From an uncultured Clostridia bacterium (GTDB lineage Bacteria > Bacillota > Clostridia > TANB77 > CAG-508), in assembly GCA_944386365.1 (NCBI GenBank), contig CALXAT010000001.1, positions 149,028 to 213,027 of the forward strand: a stretch of 64,000 nt of DNA. The letters run 5' to 3'. Each line of letters begins with the position of its first letter. The first letter of the stretch is position 1. This document shows positions 36,264 to 43,799 of this stretch, piece after piece. Below the pieces are notes generated by a model. That model saw nothing but the letters and a program-made list of their open reading frames with translations, was not told where the DNA came from and did no database searches. The translations under genes and the position numbers were made by a program.

Positions 36264-36701
36264 ATGATAAGAAAAATAAAAGAAGAAGATGTAACCAATG
36301 TTATGACAATCTGGGTGAAAGGAAATTTTAAAGCAAATTACTTTATCGAAAAGGATTATTGGCTAGAAATATACAATCAAATGAAAATGAATTTTTTGGA
36401 AAATTTTAAAACTTATGTATATTCGGAAAATGATGAAATCATAGGATTTATTTCAATAGATAATAATGAAATAAAAGCTATCTATGTAAAAGAAGAAAAT
36501 AGAGGAAATGGTATTGGAACGAAATTAATCAATTATTATAGAGATAATATCCATAAAGATGAAGAGGTATATGCAAAAGTATTTAAAAAAAATATGAATG
36601 GGATTATCTTTTTTTCAAAATTACAATTTAAAAATAGTAAAGTACAATTAAATGAGAAATTTAATGAAACAGAATATGTTATGACTTGGAGGAAAAATTA
36701 A
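36264..36701 (+). CDS. GNAT family N-acetyltransferase
   Basis: 145 residues. The ATG at 36264 is favoured, since AGGTG at 36252-36256 sits seven bases upstream; the TTG at 36258 would abut that site. Motif A, YVKEENRGNGIGTKLINYY at about 80-98, contains the acetyl-CoA-binding R-x-x-G-x-G. A KLQF motif follows near 120. It acetylates a small molecule or protein amine, using acetyl-CoA in the cytoplasm; the substrate is unknown. The next gene starts 12 bases later. Confidence 0.82.
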   Translation: MIRKIKEEDVTNVMTIWVKGNFKANYFIEKDYWLEIYNQMKMNFLENFKTYVYSENDEIIGFISIDNNEIKAIYVKEENRGNGIGTKLINYYRDNIHKDEEVYAKVFKKNMNGIIFFSKLQFKNSKVQLNEKFNETEYVMTWRKN

Positions 36702-36713
36702 AGGAGAGTATAT

Positions 36714-37286
36714 ATGAAAATTTTATTTGCCACAAAGAATCCAGCAAAGATAAGAAGATATTCTAAAGATTTAGAAGAATCTGGTATGGAAATCATTACG
36801 CTACAAGATATAGATATAAAATTGGAAATAGCAGAAACAGGAAAAAATGTCAAAGAAAATGCAATATTAAAAGCAAAAGCATATTATGAAGAGACAAATA
36901 TTCCAACTATTGCATTAGATGATGGATTAATGATAGATGGTTTGTCTGAAAAAGAGCAAATTGGGACACATATCCGAAGAAGAAATGGAAAATCCTTAAA
37001 TGATAGTGAAATGATAACATATTATACGGATTTGGTGAGAAACTTAGGCGGAAAAGCAAGAGCAAGATATGTTAAAAGTTTTGCTATATGTACTAAAAAT
37101 GGAATTTATACATATGAAAGTAAAACAAGTGATTTCTTTTTTGTAGACAAGCCTGTAAGGAAGGTTAATCCAGGATATCCGTTAGATAGTATTTCGATAA
37201 AAATAACAAATGAAGAAGAAGCCATGAAAAATCAATTAGAAGAAGATACTAAAATTATTGAGTTTATAAGAAAGAGCATGAAATAG
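36714..37286 (+). CDS. HAM1/RdgB-like non-canonical purine NTP pyrophosphatase
   Basis: 190 residues. It opens ILFATKNPAKIRRYS, the family's substrate loop (typically ATxNxxKxxE), with ETGKNVKENAILKAKAYYE carrying the metal-binding Glu pair and TIALDDGLMIDGL corresponding to the D-D-S-G-L motif, with Gly in place of the usual Ser. It removes pyrophosphate from XTP/dITP-type nucleotides. The C-terminal half is more diverged than standard RdgB, and GGPGV-type motifs are absent. It could be a paralogue with a changed substrate. Confidence 0.7.
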   Translation: MKILFATKNPAKIRRYSKDLEESGMEIITLQDIDIKLEIAETGKNVKENAILKAKAYYEETNIPTIALDDGLMIDGLSEKEQIGTHIRRRNGKSLNDSEMITYYTDLVRNLGGKARARYVKSFAICTKNGIYTYESKTSDFFFVDKPVRKVNPGYPLDSISIKITNEEEAMKNQLEEDTKIIEFIRKSMK

Positions 37287-37295
37287 AAGAAAAAC

Positions 37296-37330
37296 AAGGA
37301 TGAGGTATGAAAATGCCTTATCCTTTATAT
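37296..37330 (+). terminator. Hairpin terminator, weak U tract
   Basis: AAGGATGAGGTAT pairs with ATGCCTTATCCTT (two G-U pairs) around a short loop, followed by TATATTATTAT. Confidence 0.6.
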
Positions 37331-37429
37331 TATTATACAAAAAACTGAGCCTTATCTTACACCTTTTTGATCTTAAGAAAATTTTAATAATTCATAAAAA
37401 AATACTTAATAAATAATTGTTATACTAAA

Positions 37430-37494
37430 TGTGACAGAAATGTAAGATAAAAATATTACATAATACATACATTTTTGGGAAAATGTGGTATAAT
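37430..37494 (+). promoter_or_regulatory. Direct-repeat operator and -10 before the TVP38 gene
   Basis: TGTGAC at 37430 and TGTAAG at 37441 are 11 bp apart, the layout used by OmpR/PhoB-family regulators. A consensus TATAAT lies at 37489-37494 without a recognisable -35, suggesting an activator-dependent promoter. A related pair lies before the gene at 39048. Confidence 0.4.
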
Positions 37495-37525
37495 ATAGTT
37501 ATATGTAATAATAGAAAGGATAAAA

Positions 37526-38257
37526 ATGAGTAGAAAAACAAAGATAAAGATATTTAGAATACTATTACTGATTATTGCGATAGCGATTATCATAGGCGTT
37601 ATTGCTTACTTAATACCAGTTATGAAAAATTTAAGTACAATAGAAGGACAAGAGGCATTTAAAAATAAAGTAAATGATTCAGGATTTATTGGATTATTAA
37701 TGTTATTTGGACTTCAAGTAGCACAGATATTTTTAATTATATTACCAGGTGAACCAATAGAGATTTTAGCCGGTATGTGTTATGGTGGTTGGGGCGGTTT
37801 ATTATTTATAACTGTATCTGTAGCCATTATCACAACAGTTATATTCTTTTTAGTAAGAAAACTGGGGAGAAGATTTGTCTATGATATTTGCGATGAAAAA
37901 AGGGTAAAGAAAATAGAGAATAGTAAGTTATTTAAGAATCCAAAAAAAATTGAATGGATTATGATTATCCTCTTTATGATACCAGGAACACCAAAAGACT
38001 TATTGGTATATATTGCAGGCTTATTACCTATAAAACCATTACGATTTATATTAATATCAACATTTGCAAGATTGCCTTCAGTGGCATCTTCAACTTTTGC
38101 AGGTCATATTTTAATGAGAGGCGATTGGAAATCAAGTTTGATCATTTATGCCATTACATTTTTACTAGTAGGAATTGTCGTATGTATTATTAATAAATTT
38201 GATAAAAGTAAAGTAACAGAAGAGGCATTGAAATCTATACAAAATGATATGAAATAG
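37526..38257 (+). CDS. TVP38/TMEM64 (DedA-like, VTT domain) membrane protein
   Basis: 243 residues, five to six helices. LPGEPIEILAGMCYGGWGG is the first VTT re-entrant motif, and FMIPGTPKDLLVYIAGL is the second, with the conserved Pro-Gly and charged residue. Members of this superfamily scramble lipids or move polyprenyl phosphate across the membrane. That would suit a wall-building strain, but the substrate here is unproven. AGAAAGGA precedes the ATG. It begins a short operon with a CmpB-type gene. Confidence 0.85.
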   Translation: MSRKTKIKIFRILLLIIAIAIIIGVIAYLIPVMKNLSTIEGQEAFKNKVNDSGFIGLLMLFGLQVAQIFLIILPGEPIEILAGMCYGGWGGLLFITVSVAIITTVIFFLVRKLGRRFVYDICDEKRVKKIENSKLFKNPKKIEWIMIILFMIPGTPKDLLVYIAGLLPIKPLRFILISTFARLPSVASSTFAGHILMRGDWKSSLIIYAITFLLVGIVVCIINKFDKSKVTEEALKSIQNDMK

Positions 38258-38278
38258 AAAGGAAATAAAGGGAAGTTT

Positions 38279-38830
38279 ATGGGAAAAGAAGTAGTGTTAG
38301 CAAAAACTACGAAAGATAAAATAATTGAATGTATAACCTATTTTTTCATATATTCTTTTTTAGGATGGTTAATTGAAACAATTTATGCTTTATTTGTACA
38401 TGGTTATTTTGTAAAAAGAGGTTTCTTATTTGGACCAATTTGTCCAATATATGGTTTTGGAGCAGTTATTCTTATAATAGCTACAAAAAAACTATACAAA
38501 AAACCATTTCTAAAATTTTTAATTGCAACCATTGCATTTACATTATTTGAATATATGGTATCTTTTATATTAGAAATGCTTTTTGGGCTAAGATGGTGGG
38601 ATTATTCAAATGACATTTTGAATATTCAAGGACGTGTCAGTTTATTATACTCTATATTTTGGGGTGTTATTGGAGTAATTTTATTAGAAAGATTACATCC
38701 ATATATACAAACTAAAATACAGAATATAACGCAAGGAAATACTAATAATATTCAAAGAATTGCTTGTGTATGTTTCGTTATCATATTAATTGTAGATACA
38801 ACTTTTTCAGCTATAAGATATTTAAATTAA
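38279..38830 (+). CDS. CmpB-type (putative ABC-transporter type IV, PF06541-like) membrane protein, paralogue 1
   Basis: 183 residues, four to five helices. Shared paralogue motifs: YSFLGWLIETIYA, FLFGPICPIYGFGA, FEYMVSFILEMLFG, RWWDYSNDILNIQGRVSL and YSIFWGVIG. The family is annotated as putative ABC transporter type IV/CmpB, but without biochemical support I know of. Two further copies lie at 39048 and 42797. Its start lies 21 bases behind TVP38. Confidence 0.85.
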   Translation: MGKEVVLAKTTKDKIIECITYFFIYSFLGWLIETIYALFVHGYFVKRGFLFGPICPIYGFGAVILIIATKKLYKKPFLKFLIATIAFTLFEYMVSFILEMLFGLRWWDYSNDILNIQGRVSLLYSIFWGVIGVILLERLHPYIQTKIQNITQGNTNNIQRIACVCFVIILIVDTTFSAIRYLN

Positions 38831-38863
38831 GAGGGATTAAAGCAGTAACTTTAATTCCTCTTC
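38829..38863 (+). terminator. Intrinsic terminator
   Basis: AAGAGG-ATTAAAG pairs with CTTTAAT-CCTCTT; T-rich tail. Confidence 0.75.
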
Positions 38864-38970
38864 TATATTTTACTTTTAAATTTAAATGTTTCTTAATAAT
38901 AAGTTAAAGTAAAATTAAGAAATCCTAAAAATATTATTCATATTTACATGATATATTCAAATTACAAAAA

Positions 38971-39025
38971 TGTAATATAAATGTAAGATAAATCCATTGG
39001 AAGTGCATTAAATATTACATACAAT
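38971..39025 (+). promoter_or_regulatory. Direct-repeat operator before the second CmpB-type gene
   Basis: TGTAAT at 38971 and TGTAAG at 38982, again 11 bp apart, then ATATTACATACAAT with a possible -10 TACAAT at 39020-39025. The string ATGTAAGATAAA and the ATATTACATA motif are shared with the region before 37526. Confidence 0.4.
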
Positions 39026-39047
39026 AGTATATAAGGAGTAGAAACAT

Positions 39048-39692
39048 ATGAAAAGAGAAGAATATATCAATAAAATAATTAAAATATTTTGGGTATTTAT
39101 TATAGGAAGTGTTATTGGCTATATAGTAGAAATGCTTGTAGGATTTGTTCAAAATGGTCATTTCGTATCCAGACAAGGACTGGTATTTGGACCATTTGCA
39201 CAAGTGTATGGATTAGGAATTTTAGCATATTATTTCGTTGTTCCTAGAATAAAAGGAAATAATTTAAAAATATTTTTTATTACGATGCTATTAGGTGGAA
39301 TTGTAGAATATATTTGCTCTTATCTTCAAGAGACCTTTTTTGGAACTATCTCATGGGATTATTCTCATTTATGGTTTAATATCAATGGAAGAACAAGTTT
39401 ATTACATTGTACCTACTGGGGAATAGGAGGTGTATTGTTTATGAAATTTGTAATGCCTTTCATAGAGAAGATAGATAAAATTCTAAAAAATAGTTATTTT
39501 AGAACAATTACAGCATTATTCATTATATTTATGATATTTAATATATCGGTATCATCAATGGCAGCGATTAGACAAAAGGAAAGAATTCAGGAAATTGCAG
39601 CATCTAATAATATGGATTTATTTTTTGATAAATATTATTCAGATGACATTATGAATACAATATATGAAAATAAAATAGAAGTAAAAAAATAA
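39048..39692 (+). CDS. CmpB-type membrane protein, paralogue 2
   Basis: 214 residues. Same motif order as the 38279 product: IGSVIGYIVEMLVG, GLVFGPFAQVYGLG, GGIVEYICSYLQETFFG, SWDYSHLWFNINGRTSL, YWGIGGVLF. It has a longer C-terminus of about 45 residues that is outside the membrane and charged. AAGGAG precedes the ATG. Single-gene transcript between two terminators. Confidence 0.85.
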   Translation: MKREEYINKIIKIFWVFIIGSVIGYIVEMLVGFVQNGHFVSRQGLVFGPFAQVYGLGILAYYFVVPRIKGNNLKIFFITMLLGGIVEYICSYLQETFFGTISWDYSHLWFNINGRTSLLHCTYWGIGGVLFMKFVMPFIEKIDKILKNSYFRTITALFIIFMIFNISVSSMAAIRQKERIQEIAASNNMDLFFDKYYSDDIMNTIYENKIEVKK

Positions 39693-39707
39693 AAAAGTTT
39701 ATAAAAT

Positions 39708-39753
39708 GAAAATATAGAATTGTAGTAAAACATGACGATTCTATATTTTTTCT
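39708..39753 (+). terminator. Intrinsic terminator
   Basis: AATATAGAATTGT pairs with ACGATTCTATATT (one G-T mismatch), followed by a T-rich tail. Confidence 0.75.
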
Positions 39754-39863
39754 TTTCTTATTTTAATAAAACAGCAATCAATATTTACATAAAATCATAT
39801 TATATAAGAGGCTTAATTTTGCATACTTATGGATTAGAAGATTACAGGAAGGGAGGAATGTAT

Positions 39864-40442
39864 TTGGATGTTAAAGGTAAAAAAATAGGATTTGTATTAA
39901 CAGGCTCATTTTGTACATTTCGCAAAGTATTACCCAAAATGAAAGAATTAATAAAAAGAGGAGCTGAAATAATACCCATTATGTCTTTTAATAGTTATCA
40001 ACTAGATACAAAGTTTGGTAAAGCAGAAGAATTTATAAAAGAAATAGAAGAAATGACAGGAAAAACAATTATTCATACAATTATAGATGCTGAACCAATT
40101 GGACCTAAAAAAATGACAGATATAATGATAATAGCACCATGTTCTGGAAATACAATGGCAAAGTTAGCTTGTGATATTATAGACACACCTGCAACGATGG
40201 CTGCAAAGTCACATTTAAGAAATGATAATCCATTAGTGATAGCACCGTCTACCAATAATGGATTAAGTGGCAATGCTGAAAATATTGGAAAATTATTAAA
40301 TAGGAGAAATTACTATTTTGTTCCATTTAGACAAGATAATCCCATAACCAAACCAAGATCAATTGTATTTGATGCAGAATATATTATAAAAACAATAGAA
40401 TATGCATTAGAAGGAGAACAAATAAGTCCCATACTTATTTAG
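39864..40442 (+). CDS. spoVFB: Dipicolinate synthase subunit B
   Basis: 192 residues from TTG 39864, chosen because GGGAGG (39851-39856) is seven bases upstream and MDVKGKKIGFVLTGSFCTF is the normal family N-terminus. The longer frame from 39732 starts inside a terminator. Flavoprotein-fold motifs: LTGSFCTF, IMSFNSYQLDTKFGKA, APCSGNTMAKLA and APSTNNGLSGNAENI. With subunit A it makes dipicolinic acid in the mother cell from a lysine-pathway intermediate, so the organism probably forms endospores. No subunit A gene lies beside it, unlike the usual spoVFA-spoVFB pair. Confidence 0.9.
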   Translation: MDVKGKKIGFVLTGSFCTFRKVLPKMKELIKRGAEIIPIMSFNSYQLDTKFGKAEEFIKEIEEMTGKTIIHTIIDAEPIGPKKMTDIMIIAPCSGNTMAKLACDIIDTPATMAAKSHLRNDNPLVIAPSTNNGLSGNAENIGKLLNRRNYYFVPFRQDNPITKPRSIVFDAEYIIKTIEYALEGEQISPILI

Positions 40443-40471
40443 AAAAAACAAACATTTTTTTGCAGTAACTA

Positions 40472-40523
40472 TTGACAAAGAATAAATGTTCGTATATAAT
40501 ACAAACATACCGAACATATATTC
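40472..40523 (+). promoter_or_regulatory. Consensus promoter with two LexA-like boxes
   Basis: TTGACA at 40472-40477, 17-base spacer, TATAAT at 40495-40500: a full sigma-A consensus. GAATAAATGTTC (40480-40491) lies in the spacer and GAACATATATTC (40512-40523) just after. Each differs from the Gram-positive LexA (DinR) core GAAC-N4-GTTC by one base. This arrangement would be shut off by LexA and opened on DNA damage. Confidence 0.65.
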
Positions 40524-40539
40524 TTAAGGAGGGGTTGCA

Positions 40540-40845
40540 ATGAAGAGTTTAAAAATAGTAAATAAACGCAAATTTATAAAATCAATAGCTATTTTAATAG
40601 GTATAATGGGAATAATAATTTGTACATTTAGTAATCGTTCATATTCTAATGTTGAGCAAAAGTATAAAACGGAATATGTCGTAAAAGGTGAAACATTATG
40701 GAGCATTGCACAACAAGAAATAAAAGAAAATCCATATTTTAAAGATGAAGATATTAGAAATGTTATATTAGAAATAAAACAGGCAAACCATATGACAACA
40801 AGTGATATAACAGAAGGAATAGAATTGAAAATTCCAATTTATTAA
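40540..40845 (+). CDS. YneA-like LysM membrane protein, probable SOS cell-division suppressor
   Basis: 101 residues. One N-terminal helix at about 14-31, then an outside LysM domain, YVVKGETLWSIAQQEI to the end (about 48-101). Size and layout equal those of YneA/DivS proteins, which delay division during DNA damage from outside the membrane. The promoter carries LexA-like boxes, in accord with this. lexA itself is not in the window. AAGGAGGGG is an excellent ribosome site. A generic LysM wall protein is the alternative. Confidence 0.75.
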   Translation: MKSLKIVNKRKFIKSIAILIGIMGIIICTFSNRSYSNVEQKYKTEYVVKGETLWSIAQQEIKENPYFKDEDIRNVILEIKQANHMTTSDITEGIELKIPIY

Positions 40846-40860
40846 AATAGTATATAATAT

Positions 40861-40890
40861 ATAAGATATATAAGATATATAAGATATATA
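40861..40890. repeat. 9-bp microsatellite ATAAGATAT
   Basis: Three tandem copies of ATAAGATAT with a partial fourth, between the LysM gene and its terminator. No coding role seen. Confidence 0.7.
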
Positions 40891-40946
40891 AATGAGACAC
40901 TAAATTTGATTTTGAATATCAAGATTTTAATTGTGTCTCATTTTTC
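40890..40946 (+). terminator. Intrinsic terminator
   Basis: AATGAGACAC pairs with GTGTCTCATT; inner AT-rich arms; T5 tail. Confidence 0.85.
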
Positions 40947-40948
40947 TA

Positions 40949-40977
40949 TTGTGTATATTCTTTAATTATGATAGAAT
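40949..40977 (+). promoter_or_regulatory. Promoter of the PepF gene
   Basis: TTGTGT, 17-base spacer, TAGAAT at 40972-40977, 24 bases before the start. Confidence 0.55.
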
Positions 40978-41000
40978 GACAAAAAAAGGAGGAAGAGAAA

Positions 41001-42776
41001 TTGGAAAACAGACAAGATGTATATAATTGGAAATTAACAGATTTATTTAAAAGTAAAGAGGAATTTCATAAAGCAATAGCAGAAATGAAACATAATTTAA
41101 AGCAAATAGAAAACTATAAAGGAATCTTATGTGATTGTTCAGAAAATTTATATCAATGTTATCATTTATATGAAATATTATTAATGCAATTTGATAAAAT
41201 ATATTCTTATGGAATGTTTAACTATCATTTAAATATGGCTGACCAAGAAGGTATAAAATTATTTAAAGAAGTAGAAAGTTTGTCATCAGAATTTAGTACA
41301 GCAACATCTTTTATAACACCTGAAATAACATTTATGGATGAAAATGTTATTTATCAATATATAAAAGAAGATGAAAGATTAAAACGATATGAAAGAGATA
41401 TCAAAGATATATTGGAAAAGAAAAAACATATATTAAGTAAAGAAGAAGAGAATTTACTTGCTAACTATTCAGAGGTATTTTCTGGACCAGAGAATATATA
41501 TGATATTTTAACAAATGCAGAATTTAAATTCGGAACCTTAAAAAATGATGAAGGAAAAGAAGTGGAATTGACAGATGCAACCTATACAAAATACTTAAAA
41601 AGCAATCATATCAAAGTCAGAAAACAAGCTTTTGATTTGATGTATAAAAAATACAGTGAATACAATAATACCATTACAGAAATGTATTTATCCAATGTAA
41701 AGCAAACAACCATAACGGCAAGATTAAGAAAGTATAAATCTTCTCTTGAACAAGCAACAACACATGATGATGCATCTATTAAAGTATATGAAGCCTTAAT
41801 GGAAGGTGTAAAAGAAGGTCTAGATATTAATTATGAATTTGTTTCATTAAAAAAAGAGCTATTACATGTGAAAGAAATGCATATGTATGACTTATATGTA
41901 AATCCATTTCAAGAAGATGAAGACAAAATCTCTTTTGAAGAGGCTAAGGAAGAAGTAAAAGAAGCATTATCCATTCTAGGAGAAGAATATAGTCAGTTAT
42001 TAAATGAAGCTTTTGAAAACAATTGGATAGATGTTTTTGAAAAACCAAATAAAAGAGGCGGTGCTTATAGCGCAGGTGTATATGGTGTTCATCCATTTGT
42101 ATTAATGAGCTTTACAGAAAGCAAAAGAGATGTTAGTACAATTGCTCATGAGTTAGGACATAGTATGCATTCATATTATTCCAATAAAAATCAAAATATT
42201 ATAGATGCTGATTATACTATTATGGTAGCAGAGGTAGCTTCAACTGTAAATGAAATTTTACTTAGTGAATACCAAATACAGCATGAGGAAAATGAACAAA
42301 AAAAGGCGGAATTAATTTATGAACTTTTAGAAATGATAAGAGCCACTTTTTATAGACAATCTATGTTTGCCGAATTTGAAAAAGAAGTTCATGAAAAAAT
42401 TGAAAAAGGTGAAAACTTATCAGCCGAAGATTTAAATACAATATATTATGCGTTAAATCAAAAATATTTTGGAAAAGATATTGTTATTGATAAAGAAATT
42501 CAATATGAATGGTCTAGAATTCCCCATTTTTATTCTGATTTTTATGTATATAAATATGCAACAGGTATATCAGCAGCAATCTGTATTGCTACAAAAATTT
42601 TGCATAAAGAAAAAGGATTTGTAGAAAAATATATTAATATGTTAAGTCAAGGTTGTACTAAGAAATCAATAGATCTTTTAAAGATGGTAGATGTGGATTT
42701 AGAGGATATTCATACATATAAAATAACAACACAATTTTATAAAGATAAAATTGATGAATTGAAAAATTTATTATAG
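41001..42776 (+). CDS. pepF: Oligoendopeptidase F, M3B family
   Basis: 591 residues from TTG 41001, with AAGGAGG seven bases upstream. The zinc site is AHELGHSMHS (HExxH), with the third ligand Glu in MVAEVASTVNE about 25 residues later. GGAYSAGVYGVHPFVLMSF is the conserved pre-active-site strand. Cytosolic enzyme that cleaves short peptides of about 7-17 residues. The length and helix-rich N-terminal half fit PepF of Firmicutes. The next gene follows after 20 bases and may be cotranscribed. Confidence 0.93.
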   Translation: MENRQDVYNWKLTDLFKSKEEFHKAIAEMKHNLKQIENYKGILCDCSENLYQCYHLYEILLMQFDKIYSYGMFNYHLNMADQEGIKLFKEVESLSSEFSTATSFITPEITFMDENVIYQYIKEDERLKRYERDIKDILEKKKHILSKEEENLLANYSEVFSGPENIYDILTNAEFKFGTLKNDEGKEVELTDATYTKYLKSNHIKVRKQAFDLMYKKYSEYNNTITEMYLSNVKQTTITARLRKYKSSLEQATTHDDASIKVYEALMEGVKEGLDINYEFVSLKKELLHVKEMHMYDLYVNPFQEDEDKISFEEAKEEVKEALSILGEEYSQLLNEAFENNWIDVFEKPNKRGGAYSAGVYGVHPFVLMSFTESKRDVSTIAHELGHSMHSYYSNKNQNIIDADYTIMVAEVASTVNEILLSEYQIQHEENEQKKAELIYELLEMIRATFYRQSMFAEFEKEVHEKIEKGENLSAEDLNTIYYALNQKYFGKDIVIDKEIQYEWSRIPHFYSDFYVYKYATGISAAICIATKILHKEKGFVEKYINMLSQGCTKKSIDLLKMVDVDLEDIHTYKITTQFYKDKIDELKNLL

Positions 42777-42796
42777 GAAAGGGTTAAGTATAATAT

Positions 42797-43678
42797 ATGG
42801 AAAAAGACCTAAAAAAGGAAAAAACACAAGAAAAAGTAGAAACAAAGAAAAAATCAAAAACAATTAATGGTATTAGTTTATGGAGAATTTTAGCATATTT
42901 TATTATTTATAGCGTATTAGGATATATAATAGAAACAATATATGGAATGATAACAAAAGGTGTATGGGAGAGTAGACAGAGCTTCTTATATGGTCCTTTT
43001 TGTGGTATATATGGTTTAGGTGCAGTCATTATGATTGTATGCTTACACAAGTTTCCTAAAAAATTTAACACACTGTTTATTGGTGGATTTATAGTAGGTT
43101 CTGTTGTAGAATATGTAGTAAGTCTAGTTGGAGAGATGTTGTTAGGTGTTAAATGGTGGGATTATTCTAATATGCCATTAAATATTAATGGAAGAATTTG
43201 TGTGTATTTTTCAATTTTCTGGGGCTTCTTGGGAATTTATTTAATTGCTTCCTTAAATCCTAGAGTTGATAAAATAATTGATTGGATTAAAGGAAAATTT
43301 AAGACATATAAAGCTTTAAAAACATTTGTTATGACAGTATTTATTTTACTTATGATAGACTGTATAGCAACTGGTTTTGCAATTGAATTTTTCCTAGTAA
43401 GAATGATTGTAAAAAATGATATTGATGTTGCGGATAAAGAATTGGTTATAGAGCAATATGATAAAATATATGGAAATGAAAAATTATCAAATTTTATATA
43501 TACATTTTGGGGAGATAAAAAAATGATTAGAACATTTCCAAATCTAAAAGTGTCAGATAAAAATGGAAATATTGTATATATGGATAGTTTACTAGATATA
43601 CAGCCATATTATTTAAAAGTGCATGATAAAAACAACAAAAATAATGAAGAAGTAGAAGAGGATATTAAAGGAGAATGA
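42797..43678 (+). CDS. CmpB-type membrane protein, paralogue 3, with extended C-terminus
   Basis: 293 residues. A Lys/Glu-rich cytoplasmic head (1-25) precedes the same core as the 38279 and 39048 products: YSVLGYIIETIYG, FLYGPFCGIYGLGA, VEYVVSLVGEMLLG, KWWDYSNMPLNINGR, FSIFWGFLG. About 90 residues after the last helix are extracellular or cytoplasmic and acidic. Three different C-terminal lengths on one core suggest divergence of partners rather than simple duplication. Confidence 0.82.
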   Translation: MEKDLKKEKTQEKVETKKKSKTINGISLWRILAYFIIYSVLGYIIETIYGMITKGVWESRQSFLYGPFCGIYGLGAVIMIVCLHKFPKKFNTLFIGGFIVGSVVEYVVSLVGEMLLGVKWWDYSNMPLNINGRICVYFSIFWGFLGIYLIASLNPRVDKIIDWIKGKFKTYKALKTFVMTVFILLMIDCIATGFAIEFFLVRMIVKNDIDVADKELVIEQYDKIYGNEKLSNFIYTFWGDKKMIRTFPNLKVSDKNGNIVYMDSLLDIQPYYLKVHDKNNKNNEEVEEDIKGE

Positions 43679-43710
43679 TATGTATAATTTTATTATCTAT
43701 TCATTCTTAT

Positions 43711-43745
43711 AAAGGGTGAAATTAGAAAGTGTTTCACCCTTTTAT
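43711..43745 (+). terminator. Intrinsic terminator
   Basis: AAAGGGTGAAA pairs with TTTCACCCTTT. This hairpin lies inside the longest frame of the next gene and rules out its GTG 43716 start. Confidence 0.88.
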
Positions 43746-43799
43746 AAAAAAACTTTTTGTGAAAAATATGAAGAATATAGAATTATTAGGGGCAAATAT

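Noticed and set aside
37526..37560. Promoter-distal tRNA or RNA gene in the 37290-37525 gap
   Set aside because: No cloverleaf or conserved RNA motif; only a hairpin, direct repeats and a -10.
39732..39863. 132-base 5' extension of the SpoVFB frame
   Set aside because: It starts inside a terminator arm, and the family N-terminus begins at TTG 39864 behind GGGAGG.
43716..43799. Longer FtsX permease start at GTG 43716
   Set aside because: This stretch is a terminator hairpin of the previous gene, and ATG 43800 has its own ribosome site.
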